DNA of 62,633 nt, from contig JAAUSA010000004.1 in NCBI GenBank assembly GCA_012031975.1, positions 1-62,633 on the forward strand, given 5' to 3'. The stretch comes from Alkalinema sp. RU_4_3 (lineage in GTDB: Bacteria > Cyanobacteriota > Cyanobacteriia > Leptolyngbyales > Leptolyngbyaceae). Position 1 is the first letter of the stretch; each line of letters starts with the position of its first letter. Positions 8,456-16,420 of this stretch are shown here, one piece after another. The translations under genes and the position numbers were made by a program. Below the pieces are notes generated by a model. That model did not search any database. It had not been told where the DNA came from and saw only the letters and a list, made by a program, of their open reading frames with translations.

Positions 8456-8932
8456 AATATTAAGAACTCAAACCAATATCCCAAGAGACACCGAATCGGT
8501 ATGAGAGTTGCCCTCACTGGATTCTGAACTTTCATCCAGCGATCGCCTATCGAAAGCAATCCCTGTTGTGCCAATCGTGTCAATCGTTAAGTAATAGTTC
8601 ATCAGCTTGGCCAGTCACGGAGATCTGTATGAGTGCGATCGATCGCAAACTAACCCTCGATCGCAGACACCTAGCCAAGCACATGCCGGACACCCCAAAG
8701 CGATCGACTCTTGTGACGAGGGCGATCGCACTAGGGCTGAACGACCAGGCGATCGATCGAAGACAGATGCTAAACTTGAGTCAGGGATATTATAGGAGGG
8801 GCGATCGCCATAACTTCAATCACTCTTGACCTTTCAGCGCCAACACCCAACAACTACCGCCTTCTACACGGAAGCTAATCATCGTGCCTCCAAGCTATAA
8901 TGAGGTCATGAAGCCGAAGCGAGGTCAACCCT
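8456..8932. other. HIP1-dense intergenic region
   Basis: 477 bp with no supportable gene. It contains several GCGATCGC octamers and overlapping CGATCG runs, notably 8540-8550, 8636-8665, 8723-8731, 8748-8761 and 8799-8808. HIP1 is a very frequent octamer in cyanobacterial genomes. A TATAAT-like element at 8896-8901 precedes the 91-aa gene. Confidence 0.6.
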
Positions 8933-9208
8933 ATGGCAGTCCGACAACCCCGATATAGCAAAGAAGAATTTGCCCAACGCGGCGACGCTCTGTATGAGTC
9001 CGAGGTGCGATCGCAAGTCGAAGAAGGCAACCACGGAAAGATCGTCGCGATCGACATCGAAACAGGAGCCTTTGAAGTTGCAGACGATATCTTACCAGCC
9101 ACCGATCGGCTATTCGATCGGCTCCCCGACGCTCAACCTTGGATCGTCCGCATTGGTCATCGAGCCGTCCACCGTTTTGGTTCACGCAGCCTCAAGAAAT
9201 CCGTATGA
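8933..9208 (+). CDS. Small conserved cyanobacterial protein (partner of clan AA protease)
   Basis: A 91-aa acidic protein. The pattern RYSKEEFAQRGDALYE, then V-A-I-D-I-E-T-G-A-F-E-V-A-D-D, and a final W-I-V-R-I-G-H-R-A-V-H-R-F-G is a small family I know from cyanobacteria, often encoded just ahead of a retropepsin-like clan AA aspartic protease. Here the partner survives only as a relic that overlaps the stop codon by 4 nt (ATGA). The two together resemble an antitoxin-toxin layout, but this is inference. Molecular function is unknown. Confidence 0.72.
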   Translation: MAVRQPRYSKEEFAQRGDALYESEVRSQVEEGNHGKIVAIDIETGAFEVADDILPATDRLFDRLPDAQPWIVRIGHRAVHRFGSRSLKKSV

Positions 9209-9291
9209 TGCAAGGCATAGTGAATCCGATGCAAATTCAAGCTGTGGAAGGTGGTCGCGTCACAATCAAGACCTTGAGTGAAATTGGGTGA
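9205..9291 (+). pseudogene. Collapsed clan AA aspartic protease relic
   Basis: A 28-codon frame that joins the start of a clan AA protease (MMQGIVNP) directly to its end (IQAVEGGRVTIKTLSE). The catalytic DTGF region, expected between these segments, is absent. This is the signature of an internal deletion of roughly 80-90 codons. It begins inside the stop of the 91-aa partner gene, preserving the original overlap. No activity is expected. Confidence 0.6.
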
Positions 9292-9377
9292 AGAACGGTT
9301 TCAAAATTTAGCAGTCCTGCATGGGATCGCGATCGAAGTTTTACTGAAAGCCAACCTCACTACCGTGGAGAAATTAC

Positions 9378-9938
9378 ATGGATAAGATCACCCAAACAAA
9401 ACAGCTTGTTAGCGAGATTAATCGTTTGCATTGTGATTTTTCAAAGGATTACTTTGAAACAGGGCGGGTAGAAAAAATCAACCTTTCTAGAACGATCGCC
9501 CATGTACCTGCCCCGCATATCTACAAGTATCGCCTCACCCTGCACGAGAGCATAAACGATTACCTAATGACGGCAGACATCGACATCAAATATTTTTACC
9601 GAGTCAAAACCCGTGAAAGCATTGACGACAAGATCGATCGTTATTCAGGTCGTGAAAATCAATACCCTGTTAATAACTGGCTCAATGACATTTTTGGCGC
9701 GCGTATTATTTTAACAGCCGAAGAAATAAAAACCGTCATGGATTTGCTCGATGACTGGCAAGATGAACTAAGCCTGAAAAACTGGTACTTGCGCAATAAA
9801 GAAGGCTATAAAGGCTTGCACGTTTACTTTAAAAATAAAATCAACTTTTACTTCCCTTGGGAGCTGCAAATTTGGGATGCACAGGACGTTCAAAGTAATA
9901 TTCAAAACCACGAGAAATTTAAACGGAACTTTATCTAA
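9378..9938 (+). CDS. Small RelA/SpoT-fold protein (possible alarmone synthetase or toxSAS toxin)
   Basis: A 186-aa protein with the nucleotidyltransferase motifs of RelA/SpoT synthetases in order: Y-R-V-K-T-R-E-S (R75, K77, S81), N-D-I-F-G-A-R-I-I (D104, G107, R109), G-Y-K-G-L-H-V (Y144, H148), W-E-L-Q-I-W-D (E162, Q164) and N-x3-H (N174, H178). There is no HD hydrolase and no regulatory TGS/ACT domain. Length fits small alarmone synthetases and toxSAS toxins, which pyrophosphorylate nucleotides or tRNA 3' ends. The usual ExQxRT is replaced by ELQIWD, favouring a divergent type. It is flanked by relics, and no obvious antitoxin frame lies within 150 bp downstream. Confidence 0.75.
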   Translation: MDKITQTKQLVSEINRLHCDFSKDYFETGRVEKINLSRTIAHVPAPHIYKYRLTLHESINDYLMTADIDIKYFYRVKTRESIDDKIDRYSGRENQYPVNNWLNDIFGARIILTAEEIKTVMDLLDDWQDELSLKNWYLRNKEGYKGLHVYFKNKINFYFPWELQIWDAQDVQSNIQNHEKFKRNFI

Positions 9939-10104
9939 AAAGCGAGTGCAAAAAGGAAGCCGAATCATGATCGCATACAATGCGATGAGCAAAAAAAATT
10001 AGAGGAGAAAAACCAATAATTAATTCGATCGCACCCCTCCACCATAGTATAATGAGCAAAGCCAGTCTGTAGCTGGCAAAACAAAACATTAAGCGTGGTA
10101 GAAA

Positions 10105-10338
10105 ATGCGTTTTTCAGTGTCTAGCAGTGCGGGTCAAGTGTTGTCTAATGGTACTTTGAGGCTCAGTGTGGATGAGACAGGGGCACAACGGCTTTGTTTT
10201 GTCAGCGATCGCGGCACAGTCATCGAAGGGGGCCTCGTGGGCGAAGATGGCGATCTATCGGCAGCGAGCGTGGACCTGTTTCGACAGTTTTTTGAGGTGT
10301 GGGGTGCCTTGGGGGTGACGATGGTGGCGCGGGGGTAG
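10105..10338 (+). CDS. Hypothetical 77-aa protein
   Basis: A small frame with a beta-rich start (MRFSVSSSAGQVLSNGTLRLSVDETG) and an amphipathic end (DLFRQFFEVWGALGV). A TATAAT-like hexamer at 10048-10053 lies about 50 nt upstream. I recognise no family. Composition is consistent with coding, but the final codons run into DNA that resembles a methyltransferase fragment on the other strand, so the end may be altered. Confidence 0.4.
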   Translation: MRFSVSSSAGQVLSNGTLRLSVDETGAQRLCFVSDRGTVIEGGLVGEDGDLSAASVDLFRQFFEVWGALGVTMVARG

Positions 10339-10345
10339 GGGCGAT

Positions 10346-10390
10346 CGTTGCGATCGGTGGCTGTGATTTGTTCGTGGGTTTCTATAACTA
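10346..10390 (-). pseudogene. Short relic of the start of a methyltransferase gene
   Basis: Read on the minus strand this stretch encodes I-E-T-H-E-Q-I-T-A, nearly the same as the METHEQITIA start of the methyltransferase beginning at 12092. The DNA around the two is almost identical over about 25-30 nt. It looks like a stub left by duplication or deletion. Confidence 0.45.
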
Positions 10391-10466
10391 TGGGCCTATC
10401 TCGTGCGATGGATGCGGATTAGAGACCATGGCATCTACGCTAGGGAAAGTCTTCAATCGATCGCCA

Positions 10467-11417
10467 ATGAATAGTGCCAAACCGCAACCAGACGAGATGG
10501 ATTCCCCATGGAAGAAAATACTGCGGCAATATTTGCAAGAGGCTTTGGAGTTCTATTTCCCGGCGATCGCAGCGATCGTAGACTGGACCGAGCCACCCGT
10601 ATTTCTCGACAAGGAACTGGTTCAGATTGCACCGAATGCGAAAGTTGGAAAGCGCCATGCCGACCAGTTGGTTAAGCTAAAACGCAAACAGGGTAAAGAG
10701 CTTGTTCTCTTGCTCCATGCCGAAGTTCAGGCATCTCCCGAGGCGATCTTCCCCGAACGGGTCTATGTCTATTCCTTCCGCATCTTCGATCTCTTTCGGA
10801 TCCCAGTGATCAGCGTGGCGATCCTTTGCGATGGCGATCCTAGATGGCGACCGGATCACTACGAATATTCTTTGCCTCACACCAAAATGCGCTTCGAGTT
10901 TGGCACGGTGAAGCTGCTGGACTATCAGCACCAGTGGTCGGCCCTAGAAGCCAGCACTAATCCCTTTGCCTGGGTGACCATGGCGCACCTGAAGATGCAG
11001 GAAACTAAGCGAGATAAGCCTAGTCGCAAGGAGTGGAAGATGCGCCTAGTGCGAAGACTGTATGAGACAGGTTATGATCGAGAGAAGGTTGTGGATCTGT
11101 TCAGGTTCATCGACTGGACTTTAAAGCTGCCCAAGGGTTTGGAGACAGCATTCTGGCAAGAGTTACAAGTTTATGAGGAGAGCCGCAAGATGCCTTACAT
11201 CACCAGTGTCGAACGAATTGGCTACGAGCGAGGACAAAAAGAAGGCAAGGTCATGATGCTTCTGAGCTTGCTCACCCGGAGGTTTGGTCCTCTGACCGAC
11301 AGCACAATCGAATCAATCAATCACCTCTCCAGCCCGCAAATCGAAGCGCTTGGGGATGAGATTTTCGACTTCACATCTGTTGATGATTTGACCCAATGGC
11401 TGGCCACACAAGCCTAG
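10467..11417 (+). CDS. Rpn family PD-(D/E)XK nuclease / putative transposase
   Basis: A 316-aa protein of the cyanobacterial Rpn/transposase-like group. The nuclease core is near residues 30-90: V-F-L-D-K-E-L followed by E-L-V-L-L-L-H-A-E-V-Q, with the E-x-Q version of the active site. VYVYSFRIFDLF and V-S-V-A-I-L-C-D-G follow. The C-terminus (MMLLSLLTRRFGPLTDSTIESI, LGDEIFDFTSVDDL) matches the DUF4351 tail. I prefer the ATG at 10467 over 10428 because the protein then opens in the usual DSPWKKILR style. Such proteins are multicopy in cyanobacteria; relatives promote recombination through DNA cleavage. Confidence 0.83.
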   Translation: MNSAKPQPDEMDSPWKKILRQYLQEALEFYFPAIAAIVDWTEPPVFLDKELVQIAPNAKVGKRHADQLVKLKRKQGKELVLLLHAEVQASPEAIFPERVYVYSFRIFDLFRIPVISVAILCDGDPRWRPDHYEYSLPHTKMRFEFGTVKLLDYQHQWSALEASTNPFAWVTMAHLKMQETKRDKPSRKEWKMRLVRRLYETGYDREKVVDLFRFIDWTLKLPKGLETAFWQELQVYEESRKMPYITSVERIGYERGQKEGKVMMLLSLLTRRFGPLTDSTIESINHLSSPQIEALGDEIFDFTSVDDLTQWLATQA

Positions 11418-11459
11418 CGCTTCGGCGTATTAGTAGCACAGAAAAATGCCTCTACAAAA

Positions 11460-12092
11460 TCACCCAGGGAGTGGCGCGGGGTTGGGGCGGTTGGCGACTA
11501 GAGCGAGCCAGGACTGTAGGGCTTGGGGCAGACCGGGGGGACGGTAGTAGTGATGGGCGATCGCGAAGCCGGCTTGTTCGAGGAGAGGGGCGATCGCACT
11601 GTATTCCCAGAAGGAGGTGTAGCGTTGGCCCGTGGGGCGATCGATGAAGCCTTCGCCCTCGCCGCGTATGATGCTCATGACGATGGCGCCGCCGGGGAGG
11701 AGCGATCGGTGTAGGTCTTTTAATACCCGCAGCATTTCGGCCTGGGGTACATGAATTAATGAGGCGTTGGCAAAAATACCGTCAAAGTATTGTTCGGGTA
11801 AATCGAGATCTAGAAAATTTTGCTGCCATACTTCACTATTGCTGACTTGTTTTGCCATTTCTACAAAGGCGGGGGTGGCATCTAGGCCGATGACTTTGTG
11901 CCCTTCGGCTTGAAAGGCGACGATATCGCGTCCGGGGCCGCAGCCGAGATCTAGGATACGGCCTGGGTTTTGGGGCATGGCGTTGATCAGGGCCGATCGA
12001 TTTTGGGAGACGTCATGGTCCCAGGTGCCGGATCTGAAGCTTTCGGCGGTGGTTTGGTATTCGGCGATCGTGATTTGCTCGTGGGTTTCCAT
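11460..12092 (-). CDS. Class I SAM-dependent methyltransferase
   Basis: A 210-aa methyltransferase. Motif I is R-I-L-D-L-G-C-G-P-G-R-D, the acidic loop is V-I-G-L-D-A-T, and the post-motif F-D-G-I-F-A-N-A-S-L-I-H-V-P resembles those of small-molecule methyltransferases of the UbiE/tellurite type. LLPGGAIVMSI is motif III-like. The substrate is not predictable. It starts 2 nt after the lipoprotein stop, suggesting one transcript, and converges with the Rpn gene at 11417. Confidence 0.88.
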   Translation of the reverse strand: METHEQITIAEYQTTAESFRSGTWDHDVSQNRSALINAMPQNPGRILDLGCGPGRDIVAFQAEGHKVIGLDATPAFVEMAKQVSNSEVWQQNFLDLDLPEQYFDGIFANASLIHVPQAEMLRVLKDLHRSLLPGGAIVMSIIRGEGEGFIDRPTGQRYTSFWEYSAIAPLLEQAGFAIAHHYYRPPGLPQALQSWLALVANRPNPAPLPG

Positions 12093-12094
12093 AA

Positions 12095-12742
12095 TTATTC
12101 GCTCTTCAATCCCTCTTCCTCCAGAATGACCTTGCCCCCATGGACCACGGTTAAAGTATAGCCAGCATTGGGCGTGGGTCGGTCGGGATTGTTCATGGCC
12201 GCAGTCAAACCATAGCCATAGTCTCCGTTACTCCAGCTCAGGCCACAGGTGCCGCGACTACAGGTTACGGTGCCGCCTTGGAGCTTCAAGCATTTGCCGT
12301 CGATGTCGCAGCTTTCATAGCCGAGATCGCCACTGCCGTTTTTACCTGACCAAGCCTGCATGCCCCGCACGGTAATGGTGCGATTTTGGTTTTTTAGCAC
12401 CAGGACATCCTCGTCCATTTTGCGAGCTATTTCAAGGCGGCGGTTGCGATCCTCAGGGGTGTCGCGGATCTCTTTCGGCGCATTCAGGGGTTGGGCAGGA
12501 GTGCGATCCTTGGCCTGAGGTTCCGGTGGCGCCTCCACTTTGGTCTCAACTTCAGCGTTGGGCTCCACATCAACTTTGGCCTCCACTTCAGCTTTAGCCA
12601 CAGGAGAAGCTGCCACAGAGGGTTTTGCCAGCTCGGGCGTGGGGGTCGGCGAGACTGGGGCCGTGGATTGGTAATTCGAGCCGCTGCAACTGGTTAGGGA
12701 CAGGAGTGCAATGGCAACGCAGGGCAACAGTTTCAAAGACAT
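12095..12742 (-). CDS. Putative secreted lipoprotein
   Basis: A 215-aa protein with a signal peptide ending in the lipobox L-T-S-C (Cys19). It then has a Pro/Ala/Glu/Val-rich linker with repeated VE, VK and AEVE units (residues 30-85) that probably spans the envelope. The C-terminal domain (about 110-215) has four Cys (E-S-C-D-I-D-G-K-C and T-C-S-R-G-T-C) that may form two disulfides, and a small beta-rich fold. No family recognised. It is probably co-transcribed with the methyltransferase downstream. Confidence 0.72.
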   Translation of the reverse strand: MSLKLLPCVAIALLSLTSCSGSNYQSTAPVSPTPTPELAKPSVAASPVAKAEVEAKVDVEPNAEVETKVEAPPEPQAKDRTPAQPLNAPKEIRDTPEDRNRRLEIARKMDEDVLVLKNQNRTITVRGMQAWSGKNGSGDLGYESCDIDGKCLKLQGGTVTCSRGTCGLSWSNGDYGYGLTAAMNNPDRPTPNAGYTLTVVHGGKVILEEEGLKSE

Positions 12743-12993
12743 GGTGGAACCTCAAGGGCGATCGAGTTTGAGAGATGGTGATTGCTACATCTACTTTAGG
12801 AAGAATTCCCGAAACCTACGGTAAAGATTTGCATGTTCAGCAGAGGTAATAATTCTCCTTTGGATTTATCGTTCTCGGCGATCGTGCCGGGTTGGTCTCT
12901 GCATGGGGTATCCCTCCTCGCCAACCTCAGCCAAACCCCGATCGCCCAATTTAGCGCTATGATAAACCCATCAATCACTGCGCAAAGCTCATC

Positions 12994-13863
12994 ATGGCCA
13001 GTATCTTCATCAATCCCAAAACTGACTTTGCCTTCAAGAAAATATTTGGCTCAGAGCAAAGCCATGACATCCTAGTAAGCTTCCTCAACGGCATCCTCTA
13101 CGCCGGAGAATCAGTCATTGAAGACCTAGAAATTCTCAATCCCTACCAAGCCCCTCGAATTCGCGGCGTAAAAGACACCTACCTAGATGTCAAAGCCAAA
13201 CTATTCAGTGGTCAGACAGTCATCATCGAAATGCAAGTGCTCAACATCGAAGGATTTGAGAAGCGCATCCTGTACAATGCCGCAAAAGCCTATTCAATCC
13301 AGTTGAGCCAGGGCGATCAATACAAGCTCCTGAACCCAGTCATCGCCCTGACCATCACCGATTTTACCATGTTCAGTGAATTTGAAGCCGTGATTTCACG
13401 ATTTGTGCTGAAGGAAAAAGACTATTTAGTTGACTATCCAAGCTGTGATTTGGAACTAGTATTTGTTGAACTACCAAAATTTAAGCAAACCTTAGAACAG
13501 ATTGATACTTTAACCGAAAAATGGATGTATTTTATGCAACATACCCGTGAACTCGAAGCCATCCCAGCAATAATGGGGGAAGTTCCGGCAATTCGACAGG
13601 CCTTTGAAGTGGCAAATCAGGCTAACTTAAATCGTGACGAATTAGAGGAATTAGAACATCAATCAATTTTTATTCAAGATCAGCGGAATGCTATTTCCCT
13701 AGCGAATCGACAGGGCCGAGAGAAAGGCCGAGAGGAAGGCGCTTTGTCCATGCAAAAGTCGATCGCGATAAACCTTCTCTCAACCATGGATAATGCGGCG
13801 ATCGCCAGTTTAACGGGTTTGACAATTGAGGCAGTAGAAGCACTACGATCAGGAAATCACTAG
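12994..13863 (+). CDS. Rpn family recombination-promoting nuclease / PD-(D/E)XK transposase
   Basis: A 289-aa protein that opens F-I-N-P-K-T-D-F-A-F-K-K-I-F-G, the classic start of the PD-(D/E)XK nuclease family transposases. The active site follows as Y-L-D-V-K-A with V-I-I-E-M-Q-V, then KRILYNAAKAYS. The C-terminus has a charged coiled segment (R-Q-G-R-E-K-G-R-E-E-G) and a short tail ending E-A-V-E-A-L-R, both typical. It is a different subgroup from the Rpn gene at 10467. The 3' end overlaps the convergent PIG-V-like gene by 15 nt. Confidence 0.88.
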   Translation: MASIFINPKTDFAFKKIFGSEQSHDILVSFLNGILYAGESVIEDLEILNPYQAPRIRGVKDTYLDVKAKLFSGQTVIIEMQVLNIEGFEKRILYNAAKAYSIQLSQGDQYKLLNPVIALTITDFTMFSEFEAVISRFVLKEKDYLVDYPSCDLELVFVELPKFKQTLEQIDTLTEKWMYFMQHTRELEAIPAIMGEVPAIRQAFEVANQANLNRDELEELEHQSIFIQDQRNAISLANRQGREKGREEGALSMQKSIAINLLSTMDNAAIASLTGLTIEAVEALRSGNH

Positions 13864-14988
13864 CAATCGCTCCCCTAACCCATCCACAACCCCTGGCCAA
13901 ACCTGAGCGCCATACTCACCATCACCATCCCAAACCCCAACAAAATCGGCTTCCCCCACCAAAGGATGCCGCGATAGCCAGAGTCCCCCAGCAATGCCAA
14001 GGGGCACGATCGCATACAGCTCCCGCGCCGCGCCAGTCCCCCACAGCAACACCCACAGCACCGCCCAAAACCCATAATGGGTCAGCACCGATCCCAACCG
14101 ATGCCGCTCCACCCACAGCAGCCCCACCGCCCCTACCACCGCCGCCAACTGAATCGCCCCATCCCCAGCCAGCCACCACAGCCACCCCCCCCAGCCCAAC
14201 CCCCCAACCCCAGGCAAAACCTCCGCCCTAACAAGCCGCCGAAACCGCCAGAGCAACACCGTAAACAGCTCGATCGCCATAAACTGCAACGGATGCCCAA
14301 TATCCTGAACCGCCCCCGTCACCCCATCGATTTGCCCCACCACCGTATGGAGCACCACCATCCCCCAATCCGATCGCAGCGCCAAGGCCCTCTGGACTTG
14401 ATAGAGGGCGATCGGATCGCCAAAGTACAACCAGCCATAGCCCATATAGGCGATTAGCCCCAAACAACTCAGCCCCGCCGCCCAATAGGCACCCTTCGGC
14501 CAGCGCCGCTGACTCGCCGTCGAGACAAACCCCACGACCAAGGGCACCCCCCCCAACCCCATCGCCGTCGTCAACATGCCAAACATCGCCGCCCGCCCAA
14601 AGGCCCCCCGCCCAAAATTCTCCAACGCCAAGGCCGTCACCAGCAAAAACAACCCTTCTGTATAGGTCACCATACAAAAGATCGACAGCGGACACCAAGC
14701 CAAGAGCTGCACCGTCCAGCGCGCAGCCTCCTCCCCATAGGGCCGCACCATCATCCGGTAAATCACCCCCAGCGCCCCGAAGAAGACCAGACTATTCACC
14801 AAGGCTCCGGCGATCGCAAACCGCTGCAAAAAGACTGACCCATCCACGATCGCCCCCTGACTCTGTGGATCCAGCCCATAGGGTGCCAGGCCGACCATCG
14901 CCACGGCTAGGACCACCCGACTCAGGAACCAAGGCCAAAACACAGGAGCAGAAAGCATACAGCCAACATTGCCATACTCAGGGAACAT
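13849..14988 (-). CDS. Multi-pass membrane protein, PIG-V-like mannosyltransferase family
   Basis: A hydrophobic protein of about 379 aa from the ATG at 14988 (14958 is also possible), with around nine predicted membrane spans. Motifs typical of the bacterial PIG-V-like group are visible: F-L-Q-R-F-A-I-A-G near the start, W-C-P-L-S-I-F-C-M-V-T-Y-T-E-G-L-F-L-L in the middle, and G-W-L-Y-F-G-D-P-I-A-L-Y-Q-V-Q. These suggest a GT-C type glycosyltransferase using a lipid-linked sugar donor. The gene is divergent from ictB with about 60 bp between starts. The substrate is unknown. Confidence 0.75.
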   Translation of the reverse strand: MFPEYGNVGCMLSAPVFWPWFLSRVVLAVAMVGLAPYGLDPQSQGAIVDGSVFLQRFAIAGALVNSLVFFGALGVIYRMMVRPYGEEAARWTVQLLAWCPLSIFCMVTYTEGLFLLVTALALENFGRGAFGRAAMFGMLTTAMGLGGVPLVVGFVSTASQRRWPKGAYWAAGLSCLGLIAYMGYGWLYFGDPIALYQVQRALALRSDWGMVVLHTVVGQIDGVTGAVQDIGHPLQFMAIELFTVLLWRFRRLVRAEVLPGVGGLGWGGWLWWLAGDGAIQLAAVVGAVGLLWVERHRLGSVLTHYGFWAVLWVLLWGTGAARELYAIVPLGIAGGLWLSRHPLVGEADFVGVWDGDGEYGAQVWPGVVDGLGERLLVIS

Positions 14989-15049
14989 CTCCACCCTACC
15001 ATGACGCTTTTCGGGTAATATGCCTTGGTCCTCAAGCCCTCCCAACAAT

Positions 15050-16420
15050 ATGAATGGCCTCTGGCAGCAGCTCACCCTGTCCCAATTGCCCCTCCATCAA
15101 TGGCAGGGGGCTAGCTATCTCAGTCGGCTATCCGGAGCTTTGGCGCGCTGGCAGTATGGATCTTGGATTCTGGGGCGATCGAGTGCCATTTCGCTCTGGT
15201 TCATGACCGTGTTTTTCGGGTTGGCACCCTTCGTCTCGACCAACTTGATGTCGGTGCTGCTGATCGGCTGTGGTCTCTTCTGGGGCATCCTCACCCTGGC
15301 GGACCAGCGGCAGGAGCAGCGGATCGGTCTGACGCCCATTCATTTGGTGGTTATCGTTTACTGGGGGCTTTCGGTGATTGCCACGGCCCTGTCCCCGGTT
15401 AAGATGGCGGCCCTGGAGGGACTGCTGAAGCTGACGCTGTACCTGGTGATGTTTGTGTTCATGGCGCGGGCCTTTCAGTCGGAGAAGGTGCGTAGCTGGA
15501 TGATTGGCATCTACCTGCATGTGGCCCTCCTGGTTAGCTGCTACGGGATTCGCCAGTGGCTCTTTGGGGCAGAACCCCTGGCCACCTGGTCCGATCCCAC
15601 CTCGGAAATGGGCAACTTCACCCGCGTCTATAGTTTCCTCGGTAACCCGAACCTGCTGGCCGGGTATTTGATCCCAGCGATCGCCTTCAGCATCATGGCA
15701 ATATTCGCCTGGAAAAATCGCACGGCAAAGATTCTCGCTGGCCTGATGGCGATCGCCAACACCGCCTGTCTGGTATTTACCTTCAGTAGAGGCGGATGGA
15801 TTGCACTGGTCGTGATCGCAGCCATGGCGGCCCTGTTGCTGGGCTATTGGTTTAACCTGTACAAGCGCAAATGGGTATTGCCTGCGGCCCTAGGTGGCAT
15901 GGTGGGGTTTATTCTATTGAGTATGGTGCTGGTGCCTGCGGTGCGTATGCGGGTCCTGAGTATTTTTATTGGGCGTGGCGATAGCAGTAACAATTTTCGG
16001 ATTAATGTTTGGACCTCGGTGCTGCAAATGATTAAGGCGAAACCTATTTTGGGGATTGGGCCGGGGAATGACGCCTTTAATTTGGTGTATCCCGCCTATT
16101 CGCGATCGGGCTTTACGGCCCTGGGTGCCTATTCGGTGCCCCTGGAAATTGCGGTCGAAACCGGGCTTCTAGGGCTGTCCTGCTTTGTTTGGTTACTCAC
16201 GGTCACGTTTAACCAGGCGGCGATTCAGTTGGGGCGGTTGCGTTTGGGGGGCGACGCCCAAGGTTTCTGGCTGATGGGGGCGATCGCCGGGATGGCGGCG
16301 ATGATGGTGATGAGTCTGACGGATACGGTTTGGTACCGTCCCCAGGTGAATACGCTATGGTGGATGATGGTGGCGGTGGTGGCTAGTTTTTACCTTCCCC
16401 TGCAACGCGAAGAATCCTAA
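15050..16420 (+). CDS. ictB: IctB-type membrane protein (O-antigen ligase superfamily)
   Basis: A 456-aa polytopic membrane protein with about ten spans. The sequence opens MNGLWQQLTLSQLPLHQW and contains LVSCYGIRQW, F-L-G-N-P-N-L-L-A-G-Y and I-L-G-I-G-P-G-N-D-A-F-N, as in cyanobacterial IctB. IctB was first proposed to support inorganic carbon accumulation, but the superfamily (Wzy/WaaL-like) joins glycans, so a role in polysaccharide ligation is an alternative. An upstream in-frame ATG at 15020 adds ten unconserved residues and is rejected. Its TAA overlaps the ATG of the next gene (TAATG). Confidence 0.9.
   Translation: MNGLWQQLTLSQLPLHQWQGASYLSRLSGALARWQYGSWILGRSSAISLWFMTVFFGLAPFVSTNLMSVLLIGCGLFWGILTLADQRQEQRIGLTPIHLVVIVYWGLSVIATALSPVKMAALEGLLKLTLYLVMFVFMARAFQSEKVRSWMIGIYLHVALLVSCYGIRQWLFGAEPLATWSDPTSEMGNFTRVYSFLGNPNLLAGYLIPAIAFSIMAIFAWKNRTAKILAGLMAIANTACLVFTFSRGGWIALVVIAAMAALLLGYWFNLYKRKWVLPAALGGMVGFILLSMVLVPAVRMRVLSIFIGRGDSSNNFRINVWTSVLQMIKAKPILGIGPGNDAFNLVYPAYSRSGFTALGAYSVPLEIAVETGLLGLSCFVWLLTVTFNQAAIQLGRLRLGGDAQGFWLMGAIAGMAAMMVMSLTDTVWYRPQVNTLWWMMVAVVASFYLPLQREES

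Noticed and set aside
8566-8829. An 87-codon frame rich in Arg and Asp
   Set aside because: It is produced by repeated CGATCG sites; no protein-like pattern.
9292-9375. A short frame with R-F-Q-N-L-A-V-L-H-G and so on, recalling a LysM motif
   Set aside because: Too short, lacking the rest of a LysM and a start codon; similarity is weak.
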